Shown piece by piece: positions 1-8,211 of a DNA stretch of 64,000 bases; position 1 is the stretch's first letter; each line of letters starts with the position of its first letter. The notes below the pieces were generated by a model. That model was not told where the DNA came from. It searched no databases and saw only the letters and a list, made by a program, of their open reading frames with translations. The stretch is from DATAGF01 sp963813355 (GTDB taxonomy: Bacteria; Actinomycetota; Thermoleophilia; Miltoncostaeales; Miltoncostaeaceae). The stretch covers positions 52,872 through 116,871 of the forward strand of contig CAWEYS010000015.1 of the NCBI GenBank assembly GCA_963813355.1, given 5' to 3'. Both the position numbers and the translations under genes were made by a program.

Positions 1-2
1 CG

Positions 3-542
3 GGCGCCGTCGGCGTCCTGGTGGGCGTCGGGCCGGGCGCCGCGTGCACGACGCGCCAGGTCATCGGCGTCGGGGTCCCCCAGGCCACGGCCATCGCCGA
101 CGCCGCGGGCGCCCGCATGCAGCACCTGCTCGAGACGGGCCAGTACGTCAACGTCATCGCCGACGGCGGCATGGCCTACGCGGGCGACCTCGCCAAGGCC
201 ATCGCCTGCGGCGCCGACGCCTGCATGATCGGCTCGCCGCTCGCCAAGGCCGAGGAGGCCCCCGGGCGCGGGTACCACTGGGGCATGGCGACCTTCCACC
301 CCCAGCTGCCGCGCGGCACGCGGGTGAAGACCTCGACGATCGGCAGCCTCGAGGAGATCGTGCTCGGCCCGGCCCACGAGAACGACGGCACCCTCAACCT
401 CGTCGGCGGCCTCCGCAGCGCCATGGCGACGTGCGGCTACGACTCGATCCAGAGCTTCCAGAAGTGCGAGGTCATGGTGGCGCCGGCCCTCAAGAGCGAG
501 GGCAAGAAGCTGCAGCAGGCCCAGTCGGTGGGGATGGGGTAG
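3..542 (+). CDS. guaB3: GuaB3-type IMP dehydrogenase family protein (C-terminal part, 5' truncated by window)
   Basis: The reading frame is already open at the window edge, so only the C-terminal ~179 residues are present. The segment GVGPGAACTTR is the IMPDH-family catalytic-loop motif with its cysteine, followed by VIADGGMAYAGDLAKAIACG, the phosphate-binding glycine region of the TIM barrel. The tail (LNLVGGLRSAM, then an FQK motif) matches the actinobacterial GuaB3 paralogue rather than canonical GuaB, which ends differently. Family knowledge places it in purine metabolism near GMP synthesis; whether GuaB3 makes XMP or acts as a GMP reductase-like enzyme is unsettled for many members. guaA lies 2 kb downstream on the same strand, consistent with a purine locus. 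Confidence 0.85.
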   Translation, partial: GAVGVLVGVGPGAACTTRQVIGVGVPQATAIADAAGARMQHLLETGQYVNVIADGGMAYAGDLAKAIACGADACMIGSPLAKAEEAPGRGYHWGMATFHPQLPRGTRVKTSTIGSLEEIVLGPAHENDGTLNLVGGLRSAMATCGYDSIQSFQKCEVMVAPALKSEGKKLQQAQSVGMG

Positions 543-647
543 AGGGACCTCGCGCGGCGCCGGGGGCAGGGCTGAGGGCCCCTCCCGGCGAACCCCTCAA
601 GGGCGATGCCGGACCCGGTGCCGGCACGGACGCCCGACCCGCGCATC

Positions 648-676
648 TTGGCCGACGGACCGGCCGGTCGTATCGT
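648..676 (+). promoter_or_regulatory. Predicted sigma-70-type promoter for the propeller/RTX gene
   Basis: TTGGCC at 648-653 and TATCGT at 671-676 are separated by exactly 17 nt. The GTG start at 701 follows a purine-rich GGGGGGAG stretch, so this gene appears to have a short conventional leader. Confidence 0.45.
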
Positions 677-700
677 CGATTGCCGAGAGGGGGGAGCAGG

Positions 701-2432
701 GTGGGAGTGAGCCGAGCGCCACGGCGTCTCGCGGCCGGCGCGGCGCTCGCGGCGGCCGCCCTCGGCGCGCTCGCGATCCCCGCCTCCGCGGCGAAGGACG
801 ACCTCGACCTCGTCTCCCAGGCGACGGGGGGCGCGCCCGCCGACGGCGGCCTCGTCGGAGCCGTCGATCTCGGCCGACGGCCGCTACGTCGCCTTCGCCT
901 CCGACGCGAACAACCTCGCCGGGCCCCAGCTGACCGAGACGCCGGACGTCTTCCTGCGCGACACGGGCGCCGGGACGACGACGCTCGTCAGCAGGGGGTC
1001 GACGCCGGCCGCTCGGCGCCGTCGCTTCGACCCGGCGATCTCGGCCGACGGCAGCCGGGTGGCCTTCACCTCGGAGGCGGGCAACCTCTCCGACGACGAC
1101 GGCCCCTTCCCCGACGTGTTCGTCCGCGACCTGCGGACCAACGCCACGATCCTCGTCAGCCGCTCCGACGGGGCGGCCGGCGCCGGCCTCGACGGCATCT
1201 CCAACGACCCCGCGATCTCCGCCGACGGGCGCTTCGTGGCGTTCGTGTCCGACGGCGACGCACCCGGGCGCGGTCGACGGCGTCGCCAACGTCTTCGTGC
1301 GCGACCTCGCCCTCAACACCACCGTCCTCGCGAGCCGCGCCCCCAACGGGGCCGGCGGCGACCGCAGCTCGTCGGCGCCCGCGATCTCCGCCGACGGCCG
1401 CTACGTCGCCTTCCTCTCCGACGCGACCAACCTCTCGACCGAGGACGCCGCCGTGCGCGGGGTCTTCGTCCGCGACCTGGTGGCCGGGACCACGACCCTC
1501 GTCAGCAGGGCGACCGGCCCGTCGGGCGCGCCGGCGAGCGGGCGTGTCCCTCTCGCCCTCCATCTCGGCCGACGGGACGCGGGTCGCGTTCGCGACGGGC
1601 TCGCCCAACCTGTCGGGCGGCGAGGACCTCCCGGGGAGCGACGTCTTCGTGCGCGACCTGGCGGCGTCCGCGACGATCCTGGTCAGCCGCGCGACCGGGC
1701 CCACTGGGCCGCCCGCAGACGCGCCGGCGTCCGACCCCGTCATCGCGGCCGACGGCAGGAGCGTGGCCTTCCGCTCGGGCGCGACCAACCTCTCGGCCGA
1801 GGACCTCGACGGCGTCATCGACGTCTTCGCGCGCGACCTCTCGGCCCACGCCACCACCCTGGTCAGCCGGGCGGCCGGCGCCGCCGGCGCGTCCGGGAAC
1901 GCGCCCTCCGGCGAGCCGTCGATCTCGTCCTCCGGGCGCTACGTGGCCTTCTCGTCGGACGCCGACAACCTCTCGGGCGCCGACTCCGACGGGTGGAGCA
2001 ACGTCTTCCGGCGCGACGTCGCGGGCGTCGCCGCGGCGGTCGCCCCGCCGTCCTCCCCGGTCGCGGCCGCCGCCGGCGCCCCGGCCGCCTCCGCGCGCCC
2101 GACCGCGCGGTGCGCCGGGCGGCTGGCGACGATCGTCGGGACCGCGCGCGCGCGACGTCATCCGGGGCACCGGCAGGTCCGACGTCATCGCCGCGCTGGG
2201 GGGCGACGACGTGGTGCTCGGCGCGGCGGGCAACGACCTCATCTGCCTGGGCGCCGGCAACGACCGCGCCCACGGCGGCCGCGGCGCGGACCTGGTCCGG
2301 GGCGGGCCGGGGCGCGACCTGATCCTCGGCGGGCCGGGGCCCGACCTCCTGATCGGGAACGCCGCCCTCGACCTGGCGCGCGGCGGGCCCGGCGGCGACA
2401 TCTGCCAGGCCGAGGGCCGCCTGAGCTGCTGA
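701..2432 (+). pseudogene. Secreted beta-propeller protein with C-terminal RTX-like repeats, frame-broken
   Basis: An N-terminal signal peptide (Arg-rich start, long Ala/Leu core, cleavage near IPASA) is followed by repeated blades with the pattern ISADGRYVAFxSDAxNLS...VFVRDL...TTLVSR, as in TolB/PD40-type propellers. The C-terminus has glycine-Asp repeats (GGDDVVLG, GNDLICLG, GRDLILGG) like hemolysin-type calcium-binding repeats. The coding signal changes frame at least four times, near 850, 1260, 1545 and 2150, with no stop between the repeats once the frames are joined. So it is either a fresh pseudogene or a gene with consensus indels. Role: probably an exported or surface protein; ligand unknown. 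Start chosen at GTG 701, with GTG 707 equally possible. Confidence 0.7.
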
Positions 2433-2470
2433 GCCGTCGTGGGGCGCGGCGTCCGTCCGGGGGGCTCCGC

Positions 2471-2476
2471 TAGATT
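2471..2476 (+). promoter_or_regulatory. -10 element TAGATT of guaA (leaderless-type spacing)
   Basis: TAGATT lies 6 nt before CTG 2483. This is the same spacing seen at other starts in this window (for example 21031, 42276, 50442), so transcription probably begins at or next to the start codon. Its first three bases also form the in-frame stop that bounds the guaA frame upstream. Confidence 0.45.
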
Positions 2477-2482
2477 GACGCC

Positions 2483-4072
2483 CTGACCACCTCGGCACCC
2501 ACCCCCCGCACGCAGGCCGCGCTCGACCCGGCGCTGGCCGCGGCGGCGCCGGGCGGCGTCTTGGTGGTGGACTTCGGCGCCCAGTACAGCCAGCTCATCG
2601 CGCGCCGCATCCGGGAGTGCCGGGTCTTCTCGGCGGTCGTCCCGCACGACTCGCCGCCGGACGAGATCCTGGCCCTCGAGCCGGCGGGGCTGGTCCTGTC
2701 GGGCGGCCCGGCGTCGGTGTACGAGCCCGGGGCCCCGGCGCTCGACCCGCGCCTGCTCGAGCTCGGCATCCCCGTCTTGGGCATCTGCTACGGCGCGCAG
2801 GCGATGGCGCTGGCGCTCGGCGGCGAGGTCGCGCGCACCGGCGCCGGCGAGTTCGGCAAGACCCCGCTGCAGGTGCGCTCGCGCCGGGGCATGTTCGGCG
2901 ACCTGCCGGCCGAGGTCTGCTGGATGAGCCACCGGGACGCCATCGTGCGGCCGCCCGAGGGCTTCGCGGTCACGGCCGAGACGGCGTCCTCGCCGGTCGC
3001 CGCGATGGAGAGCCGGGCGCGCCGGATGTACGGCGTCCAGTTCCACCCCGAGGTCGTGCACACGCCCTTCGGCACCGAGCTGCTCAAGTGGTTCCTCTTC
3101 GAGGCCTGCGACTGCTCGCCGACCTGGACCGCGACCCACGTCATCGAGGAGCAGGTGGAGCGCGTGCGCGCCCAGGTCGGCGACGCGCGCGCCATCTGCG
3201 GCCTGTCGGGCGGGGTCGACAGCGCGGTCGCCGCGCTCATCGTCCACCGCGCCATCGGCGACCGCCTGACCTGCGTGTTCGTCGACCACGGGCTGCTGCG
3301 CCTCAACGAGGGCGAGCAGGTCGAGGCGGCGTTCGGCAAGCACTTCGGCGTGCCGCTGGTGCACGTGCGGGCCCAGGACCACTTCCTCTCGGCGCTCGCC
3401 GGGGTCACCGAGCCGGAGGAGAAGCGCAAGATCATCGGGCGGGAGTTCATCCGCATCTTCGAGAAGGAGGCCGGCAGGCTCTCGGACGCGCGCTTCCTGG
3501 TGCAGGGGACGCTCTACTCGGACGTCATCGAGTCGGGCTCGCGCGACGCGGCCAAGATCAAGAGCCACCACAACGTCGGCGGCCTCCCGGAGGACATGCA
3601 GGTCGAGCTGATCGAGCCGCTGCGCCAGCTCTTCAAGGACGAGGTGCGGGTGGTCGGCGAGGAGCTCGGCCTCCCCGAGCGCATGGTCTGGCGGCAGCCC
3701 TTCCCGGGGCCCGGCCTGGCGATCCGCATCATCGGCGACGTCACCCGCGAGCGGCTCGACATCCTCCGGCGGGCCGACCACGTGCTGCAGGAGGAGATCC
3801 GCCGCGCCGGCCTCTACCGGGACCTCTGGCAGAGCTTCGCGGTGCTGCCGGCGGTCAAGAGCGTCGGCGTGCAGGGCGACGAGCGCACCTACGCCTACCC
3901 CATCGTCATCCGCGCCGTCACCTCCGACGACGCGATGACCGCCGACTGGGCGCGGCTGCCCCACGACCTCCTCGAGCGCATCTCCAGCCGCATCATCAAC
4001 GAGGTGGACGGCGTCAACCGGGTCGTGCTGGACTTGACCTCCAAGCCCCCGGGCACCATCGAGTGGGAGTAG
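2483..4072 (+). CDS. guaA: GMP synthase (glutamine-hydrolysing)
   Basis: Converts XMP to GMP using glutamine and ATP, in the cytoplasm. Two parts are clear: an N-terminal class I glutamine amidotransferase (VVDFGAQYSQLIARR, nucleophile cysteine in GICYGAQAM, HPEVVHTP for the catalytic His/Glu), and an ATP pyrophosphatase domain with the PP-loop SGGVDS followed by the dimerisation domain ending SKPPGTIEWE. The first strong in-frame start codon is TTG 2561, but that would leave no residues before the first beta strand. CTG 2483 downstream of the -10 gives about 26 extra residues, as in relatives, so the start is uncertain. Length is 503-529 residues against the usual 510-525. Confidence 0.93.
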   Translation: MTTSAPTPRTQAALDPALAAAAPGGVLVVDFGAQYSQLIARRIRECRVFSAVVPHDSPPDEILALEPAGLVLSGGPASVYEPGAPALDPRLLELGIPVLGICYGAQAMALALGGEVARTGAGEFGKTPLQVRSRRGMFGDLPAEVCWMSHRDAIVRPPEGFAVTAETASSPVAAMESRARRMYGVQFHPEVVHTPFGTELLKWFLFEACDCSPTWTATHVIEEQVERVRAQVGDARAICGLSGGVDSAVAALIVHRAIGDRLTCVFVDHGLLRLNEGEQVEAAFGKHFGVPLVHVRAQDHFLSALAGVTEPEEKRKIIGREFIRIFEKEAGRLSDARFLVQGTLYSDVIESGSRDAAKIKSHHNVGGLPEDMQVELIEPLRQLFKDEVRVVGEELGLPERMVWRQPFPGPGLAIRIIGDVTRERLDILRRADHVLQEEIRRAGLYRDLWQSFAVLPAVKSVGVQGDERTYAYPIVIRAVTSDDAMTADWARLPHDLLERISSRIINEVDGVNRVVLDLTSKPPGTIEWE

Positions 4073-4082
4073 AGGAGGACGC

Positions 4083-4466
4083 ATGAGCATCCTGGCCGAC
4101 GCACCGGTGAGTGCCGGGCTGCCCGCCGCCGACATCGAGCGGGCCAAGGCCTTCTACGAGGGGACGCTCGGCCTGCCGGTCGTCCAGGACCTCGAGGGGG
4201 CCCTGATGTTCGCCTGCGGCAACGGGACCATGTTCTTCGTCTATCCGAGCGAGTTCGCCGGGACCAACAAGGCCACCGCAGCCGGCTTCCAGGTCGACGA
4301 CATCCAGGCCGTGATGGAGGAGCTCCGCGGCAAGGGCGTGACGTTCGAGGAGTACGACATGCCCGGGCTCAAGACGGTCGACGGCGTCGCCACCCTGGGC
4401 CCGTCGAAGTCGGCCTGGTTCAAGGACACCGAGGGGAACATCCTGGCCCTGGTCCAGGGGGGCTGA
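4083..4466 (+). CDS. VOC-superfamily (glyoxalase/bleomycin-resistance fold) protein
   Basis: A 127-residue single VOC domain: paired beta-alpha-beta-beta-beta modules beginning LPAADIERAKAFYEGTLGLP and ending WFKDTEGNILALVQ, the typical edges of the family. It follows guaA by 10 nt with a GAGGAGG ribosome site, so it may be co-transcribed. VOC proteins bind metal and act as lyases, dioxygenases or resistance proteins; nothing here fixes the substrate. The first His/Glu metal ligands are not obvious, so enzymatic activity is not assured. Confidence 0.8.
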   Translation: MSILADAPVSAGLPAADIERAKAFYEGTLGLPVVQDLEGALMFACGNGTMFFVYPSEFAGTNKATAAGFQVDDIQAVMEELRGKGVTFEEYDMPGLKTVDGVATLGPSKSAWFKDTEGNILALVQGG

Positions 4467-4483
4467 GGCTCACGACACCGCCG

Positions 4484-4517
4484 GCGACGGCCGGGCGCGT
4501 GGGCGCCCGGCCGTCGC
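4484..4517. terminator. Bidirectional hairpin between convergent genes
   Basis: A perfect 15-bp inverted repeat (4484-4498 with 4503-4517, loop GTGG) lies between the stop codons of the VOC gene (plus) and the MFS gene (minus). There is no U-tract, so it may act with Rho or as a transcript-end stabiliser. Confidence 0.6.
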
Positions 4518-4524
4518 CCCGGCG

Positions 4525-6021
4525 TCAGCCGGCGCTGGGCGTGCGCGCGGGCTCGCGCGCCGGCTCCCCCGCGACGGGCTCGGCGACCGGCTCCGGCTGC
4601 CGCCGTCCGCGCACGAGGGCGAGCACCGCCAGGGCGCCCACGATCGCGAAGCCGGCCGCCGCGATCAGCGCGATCTGGAAGCCCTCGGTGAGCGCCACCG
4701 GGGCCGCCGTGCCGTCCGCGACCAGGTCGTCGCTGCGCGAGATGGCGAGCGTCGAGAGCACGGCCACCCCGAGCGCGCCGCCGACCTGCTGCGTCGTGTT
4801 GACGAGGCCCGATGCCAGCCCGGCATCGCGCTCGGCCACCCCCTCCAGCGCCCCGATCGAGAGCGACACGAAGGACGTCCCCAGGCCGAGGCCGGTGACG
4901 AGGAGGCCCGGCAGCAGGTCGGCCACGTAGTCGCCGTCGGCCGGGATCTGCGCCAGCAGCAGCAGCCCCGCGCCGGCCACCACGAGCCCCACCGCCAGCG
5001 GAAGGCGCGTCCCGACGCGCGTCACCAGACCCGACGCGACGATCGACGAGGCGAGGGCCGTGAGCGACATCGCCAGCCAGGCCAGGCCGGTCTCGATCGG
5101 CGAGTAGGCCAGCACCTGCTGCATGTAGAGGGTGAGGATGAAGATCATCCCGAACACCGCGCCCCCCAGGGCGAGGCTCGCGACGTTCGAGCCCGTCACC
5201 GCCCGGATGCGGAAGATCGAGAACGGCATGATGGGCGCGCGCGACCTGAGCTCGATCGTCACGAAGAGGGCGAGGAGCGCCGCCGAGGCGCCGATCAGCC
5301 CCAGGGTCTGGGCGGACGCCCAGCCGGCCGAGTCGGCCTCGACCAGCGCGTAGACCAGCAGGGCGATCCCGGCCGTGACCGACAGGGCGCCGGCGAGGTC
5401 GAAGCGCCGGTGACCGACGTCGGCGCGGCTCTCGTTCAGCAGCACGGGGGCCACCGCGATCGCCGCCAGGGCGACGGGGACGTTGAGGAAGAAGATCCAC
5501 TCCCAGCCGATGGTGTCGGTGAGCACCCCTCCCAGCAGCACGCCCACCGTGCCGCCTGACGCGCCCACGGCGCCCCAGACGCCGAGGGCGGTGTTGCGCT
5601 CGGCTCCCTCGCGGAAGGTCGTCATCAGGATGGACAGGGCCGCCGGCGTCATGACCGCCGCGCCGATGCCCTGGAGGGCGCGGGCCAGGATCAGGACCGT
5701 GTCCGACGCCGCGAGGCCCGCCAGCAGCGACGCGGCCGCGAAGATCGCCAGGCCGGCGATGAACACGCGCCGGCGACCCAGGAGGTCGGCGGCGCGGCCG
5801 CCGAGCAGGAGGAGGCCGCCGAAGGTGAGCGCGTAGGCGCTCACCACCCACTGGAGGTTCCTCTGCGAGAAGTCGAGGTCGACCTGGATCGTGGGCAGAG
5901 CCACGTTCACGATCGCCACGTCGAGGATCACCATGAAGAACGCGGTGCACAGGACTGCAAGGCCCAGCCATTTGCGCCGCTGGCTCGGCTCGTTGGTCGT
6001 CATTGGATGGGTCATCGTCAT
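4525..6021 (-). CDS. MFS drug-efflux transporter, DHA2/EmrB-QacA type (14 TM)
   Basis: A 498-residue polytopic membrane protein. The opening helix WLGLAVLCTAFFMVILDVAIVNVALP carries the DHA2 motif LDxxIVNVALP; GGRAADLLGRRRVF is the cytoplasmic loop motif A and RALQGIGAAVMTPAALS is motif C typical of proton antiporters. The number of hydrophobic segments fits 14 helices. The gene lies downstream of a TetR gene in the same direction with a shared operator sequence, so it is probably the pump that this repressor controls. The start ATG 6021 has a GGGGAG ribosome site 8 nt before it. Substrate unknown; the protein exports small molecules across the inner membrane. Confidence 0.9.
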   Translation of the reverse strand: MTMTHPMTTNEPSQRRKWLGLAVLCTAFFMVILDVAIVNVALPTIQVDLDFSQRNLQWVVSAYALTFGGLLLLGGRAADLLGRRRVFIAGLAIFAAASLLAGLAASDTVLILARALQGIGAAVMTPAALSILMTTFREGAERNTALGVWGAVGASGGTVGVLLGGVLTDTIGWEWIFFLNVPVALAAIAVAPVLLNESRADVGHRRFDLAGALSVTAGIALLVYALVEADSAGWASAQTLGLIGASAALLALFVTIELRSRAPIMPFSIFRIRAVTGSNVASLALGGAVFGMIFILTLYMQQVLAYSPIETGLAWLAMSLTALASSIVASGLVTRVGTRLPLAVGLVVAGAGLLLLAQIPADGDYVADLLPGLLVTGLGLGTSFVSLSIGALEGVAERDAGLASGLVNTTQQVGGALGVAVLSTLAISRSDDLVADGTAAPVALTEGFQIALIAAAGFAIVGALAVLALVRGRRQPEPVAEPVAGEPAREPARTPSAG

Positions 6022-6055
6022 GTCGTCGTCTCCCCGCGCCGGTTTCGGCGCTCTT

Positions 6056-6075
6056 GATAGTTGACCGGTCGTTTA
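6056..6075. promoter_or_regulatory. TetR operator copy 1 (upstream of MFS gene)
   Basis: The 20-nt site GATAGTTGACCGGTCGTTTA has the perfect core palindrome GACCGGTC. It matches the reverse complement of the second site at 6800-6819 in 18 of 20 positions, and each copy lies just upstream of one gene of the TetR/MFS pair. Confidence 0.7.
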
Positions 6076-6155
6076 CCAACGGCGGCGAAGGTGCGCGCGG
6101 CCGTTCATCGAGTAGACGCGGCGCGGGCCGCGAAATCGACAACGGCGGCGTCGCC

Positions 6156-6785
6156 TCAGGTCGCGGCGGCCCTCCCGGGGATCCGGGCCGGGTCGGCCCC
6201 CGCCAGCCGGAGGGCGAGGGGGAGCAGGTCGGCCGCCGCGAGCGGGTCGTCCTTCGCCTTGATCAGGACCCCGAGCCCCTCGATGAAGGCGAGCATCCCG
6301 CGCGCCGCCTGCCCGGTGTCGATCTCGGGCAGGTCGCCGGCGGCGACGGCGTCGTCGAGGGTCCGCTGGATGAGGGCGGCCCAGTCGTCGAAGAGCTGGG
6401 AGAGGCGGTCGCGCAGAACCTCGTCGACCGTACCCAGCTCGACGACCATGTTGCCGAAGGAGCAGCCCACGGTCACGCCGGTGGACTCCTTCAGCTGGAG
6501 CTGCTCCTGGAGCCCCCGCTCGAGGAACAGCTCCAGCCGCTCCAGCGGCGGGAGCGGGCCGGTGAGGATCGGGGCCATCTCGCCCACGCCGTGGCGCTGC
6601 CACCGCTCGTCGATCACCGCGAGGGCGAGCTCCCGCTTGGAGGAGAAGAAGTGGTAGAAGCTGCCCTTCTGGACGCGGGCGTGGTCGCAGATCTCGCTCA
6701 CGCCCACATCGGCGTAGCTCCGCGTGTGCCAGAGCTCGCCGGCCGCCTCGATGAGCCGCTCCCGTGCGTCGCTGTGCCGTCCCAC
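6156..6785 (-). CDS. TetR/AcrR-family transcriptional repressor
   Basis: About 209 residues. The N-terminal helix-turn-helix reads ARERLIEAAGELW...YADVGVSEICDHARVQKGSFYHFF, a standard TetR DNA-binding domain; the C-terminal ligand domain (VTVGCSFGNMVVELG) resembles the YxaF/LmrA group that controls multidrug pumps. The longest frame starts at GTG 6821, but that codon lies inside the operator. GTG 6785 has AAGGAG 6 nt upstream and begins VGRHSDARERL, so I chose it. It probably represses itself and the MFS pump until a drug-like ligand binds. Confidence 0.88.
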   Translation of the reverse strand: MGRHSDARERLIEAAGELWHTRSYADVGVSEICDHARVQKGSFYHFFSSKRELALAVIDERWQRHGVGEMAPILTGPLPPLERLELFLERGLQEQLQLKESTGVTVGCSFGNMVVELGTVDEVLRDRLSQLFDDWAALIQRTLDDAVAAGDLPEIDTGQAARGMLAFIEGLGVLIKAKDDPLAAADLLPLALRLAGADPARIPGRAAAT

Positions 6786-6799
6786 CGCCCGCTCCTTAC

Positions 6800-6819
6800 T
6801 AGACGACCAGTCAACTATC
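6800..6819. promoter_or_regulatory. TetR operator copy 2 (upstream of the tetR start)
   Basis: Read on the minus strand the site is GATAGTTGACTGGTCGTCTA, nearly identical to the copy at 6056-6075. It lies 14 nt upstream of the GTG 6785 start, where bound repressor would block its own transcription. Confidence 0.7.
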
Positions 6820-6837
6820 ACGGGAGCGGGCGGCGTG

Positions 6838-8154
6838 TCAAGCGCTGAGAGAGGCCTGGCCGCCCAGCAGCGCGGCGATCTCCTCCCACTCCACGGCGGT
6901 CTGCCGCCCCGCGTCGAACTGCCGGCCCAGCTCCTCGTGCACGCGCACCAGCTCCGGGTCGTCCTTGGCGAGCTCGCGGCCGGTGTGCTGTCGGATCAGG
7001 AACACCAGCCCCGCGAGCCCCGAGTCGCGCGTGAGGCTGACCTCGAGCGGGCGCCCGATCAGGGCCGGCACGTCGAAGGGCGCGTACATCCACCAGAACT
7101 TGTTCAGCCCGTCGGCGTGGATGCCCGCGCGCGTGCGGTGGGCGTCGCGGCCGAACAGGGGGTAGGTCGCCGGCAGGGGCGCGCCGAGCCCGGCGTAGAG
7201 GTCGGCCAGGTCGTTGAGCGCGCGGAAGTCCGGGAGCGGCTCGCGCACCAGCCCCATGCCGATGGCGTGCAGCAGAACGCCCTCCAGGGGGGCGTTGCCG
7301 GTGCGCTCTCCCACCCCGAGCAGGGTCCCGTTCACCACCGCGCAGCCCGCCTGGATCGCCGCGAGGCAGTTGGCCACCACAAGGTGGGTGTCGTTGTGGG
7401 GGTGGAACTCCAGGTCCTCGCCGGCGACGCCGAGCTCGCGCAGGCGGCGGACCCAGCGCGGCACCGACCGCGGCGCGGCCACGGCGTCGAGCGGCAGCCC
7501 GAGGCCCATCGTGTCGCAGACGCGGAACTTGGGGCGCTGGCCGGCGCCGAACGGGGCGCAGGCGTCGAGGACGGCCTGGGCGAAGGGCAGCACGAACTCC
7601 TCGGGCGCCCGGGTCGCGTCCTCCAGGTGCAGCCGCGGGCGCAGGCCGGCGTCGAGCACCGCGCGCACGGCGTCGAGGTAGGCCTCGGCCGCCTGGCGCC
7701 GCCCGCCCGGCCGGAATTTGTGGAAGGTGTGGTAGTCGCTCGCCGAGGCGAGCATCCCGGTCTCGCGGACGCCGATCGCGCGCACGAGCTCGGCGTCGCG
7801 GCGGCTGGCGCGGATCCACGTCGTGGGCTCCACCGGGGCCCCGCCCGCGTGGCGCTCGAGGGCCGCCTCGAGCATCGCCCGGTCGTCGGCCCGGTAGACG
7901 AAGAACTCGGCCTGGCGCACGGCGCCGCTCGCGCCGGTGAAGGCGCAGATCAGGTCGTAGATCCGCACGCCGTCGGCGACGGTCAGCGGCAGGCCGCCCT
8001 GCTGGCCGTCGCGGTGGGTGGTCTCGGTGCACCAGGCGGCGACCGGTAGCTCGGCCGGGCGCTCGGACCAGTCGTAGCGCGGGAAGCCCTCGCGCGGGAA
8101 CGCGGCGGGGAAGAGCTCCGGCGCCGGGGGGTCGGCGATCTCGATGGCGTCCAT
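6838..8154 (-). CDS. Re-citrate-synthase-like DRE-TIM acyltransferase (LeuA/homocitrate synthase superfamily)
   Basis: The N-terminal part has the DRE-TIM motif in the variant form TETTHRDGQQGG, and the metal-binding HxH in EFHPHNDTH. Segments RQAEFFVYRADDR, TTWIRASRRDAELVR, ETGMLASASDYHTF, NGTLLGVGERTGNAPLEG and TRAGIHADGL match, from memory, the signature of Re-citrate synthases of anaerobes such as Clostridium kluyveri more closely than 2-isopropylmalate synthase. There is no LeuA C-terminal regulatory domain. Expected reaction: acetyl-CoA plus oxaloacetate to citrate, or a related 2-oxoacid condensation. It is divergent from a Si-type citrate synthase homologue. ATG 8154 is chosen because TACCGT lies 7 nt upstream; ATG 8160 and codon 8190 are alternatives. 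Confidence 0.75.
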   Translation of the reverse strand: MDAIEIADPPAPELFPAAFPREGFPRYDWSERPAELPVAAWCTETTHRDGQQGGLPLTVADGVRIYDLICAFTGASGAVRQAEFFVYRADDRAMLEAALERHAGGAPVEPTTWIRASRRDAELVRAIGVRETGMLASASDYHTFHKFRPGGRRQAAEAYLDAVRAVLDAGLRPRLHLEDATRAPEEFVLPFAQAVLDACAPFGAGQRPKFRVCDTMGLGLPLDAVAAPRSVPRWVRRLRELGVAGEDLEFHPHNDTHLVVANCLAAIQAGCAVVNGTLLGVGERTGNAPLEGVLLHAIGMGLVREPLPDFRALNDLADLYAGLGAPLPATYPLFGRDAHRTRAGIHADGLNKFWWMYAPFDVPALIGRPLEVSLTRDSGLAGLVFLIRQHTGRELAKDDPELVRVHEELGRQFDAGRQTAVEWEEIAALLGGQASLSA

Positions 8155-8211
8155 GCCCATGACGGTAGGCACGGTCGCCAGGATCGTCAATCTTGATTAC
8201 ACTCGTCAATC
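8155..8211. promoter_or_regulatory. Divergent promoter/operator between the two citrate-synthase-type genes
   Basis: A plus-strand -10 TACACT (8198-8203) lies 8 nt before ATG 8212, and a minus-strand TACCGT (8167-8162) lies 7 nt before ATG 8154. Between them GTCAATC occurs twice and TCAATCTTGA forms an imperfect inverted repeat. This is a plausible binding site for the HTH domain of the plus-strand gene. Confidence 0.5.

Noticed and set aside
701..2432. Programmed ribosomal frameshifting as explanation for the propeller gene
   Set aside because: Four changes at unrelated sequences with no slippery heptamers or pseudoknots in evidence; error or decay is simpler.
1502..4147. 881-codon minus-strand open frame across the propeller and guaA genes
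   Set aside because: It is antisense to guaA and to clear repeat motifs; its protein is Arg/Gly/Ala-rich low-complexity, typical of a shadow frame in very GC-rich DNA.
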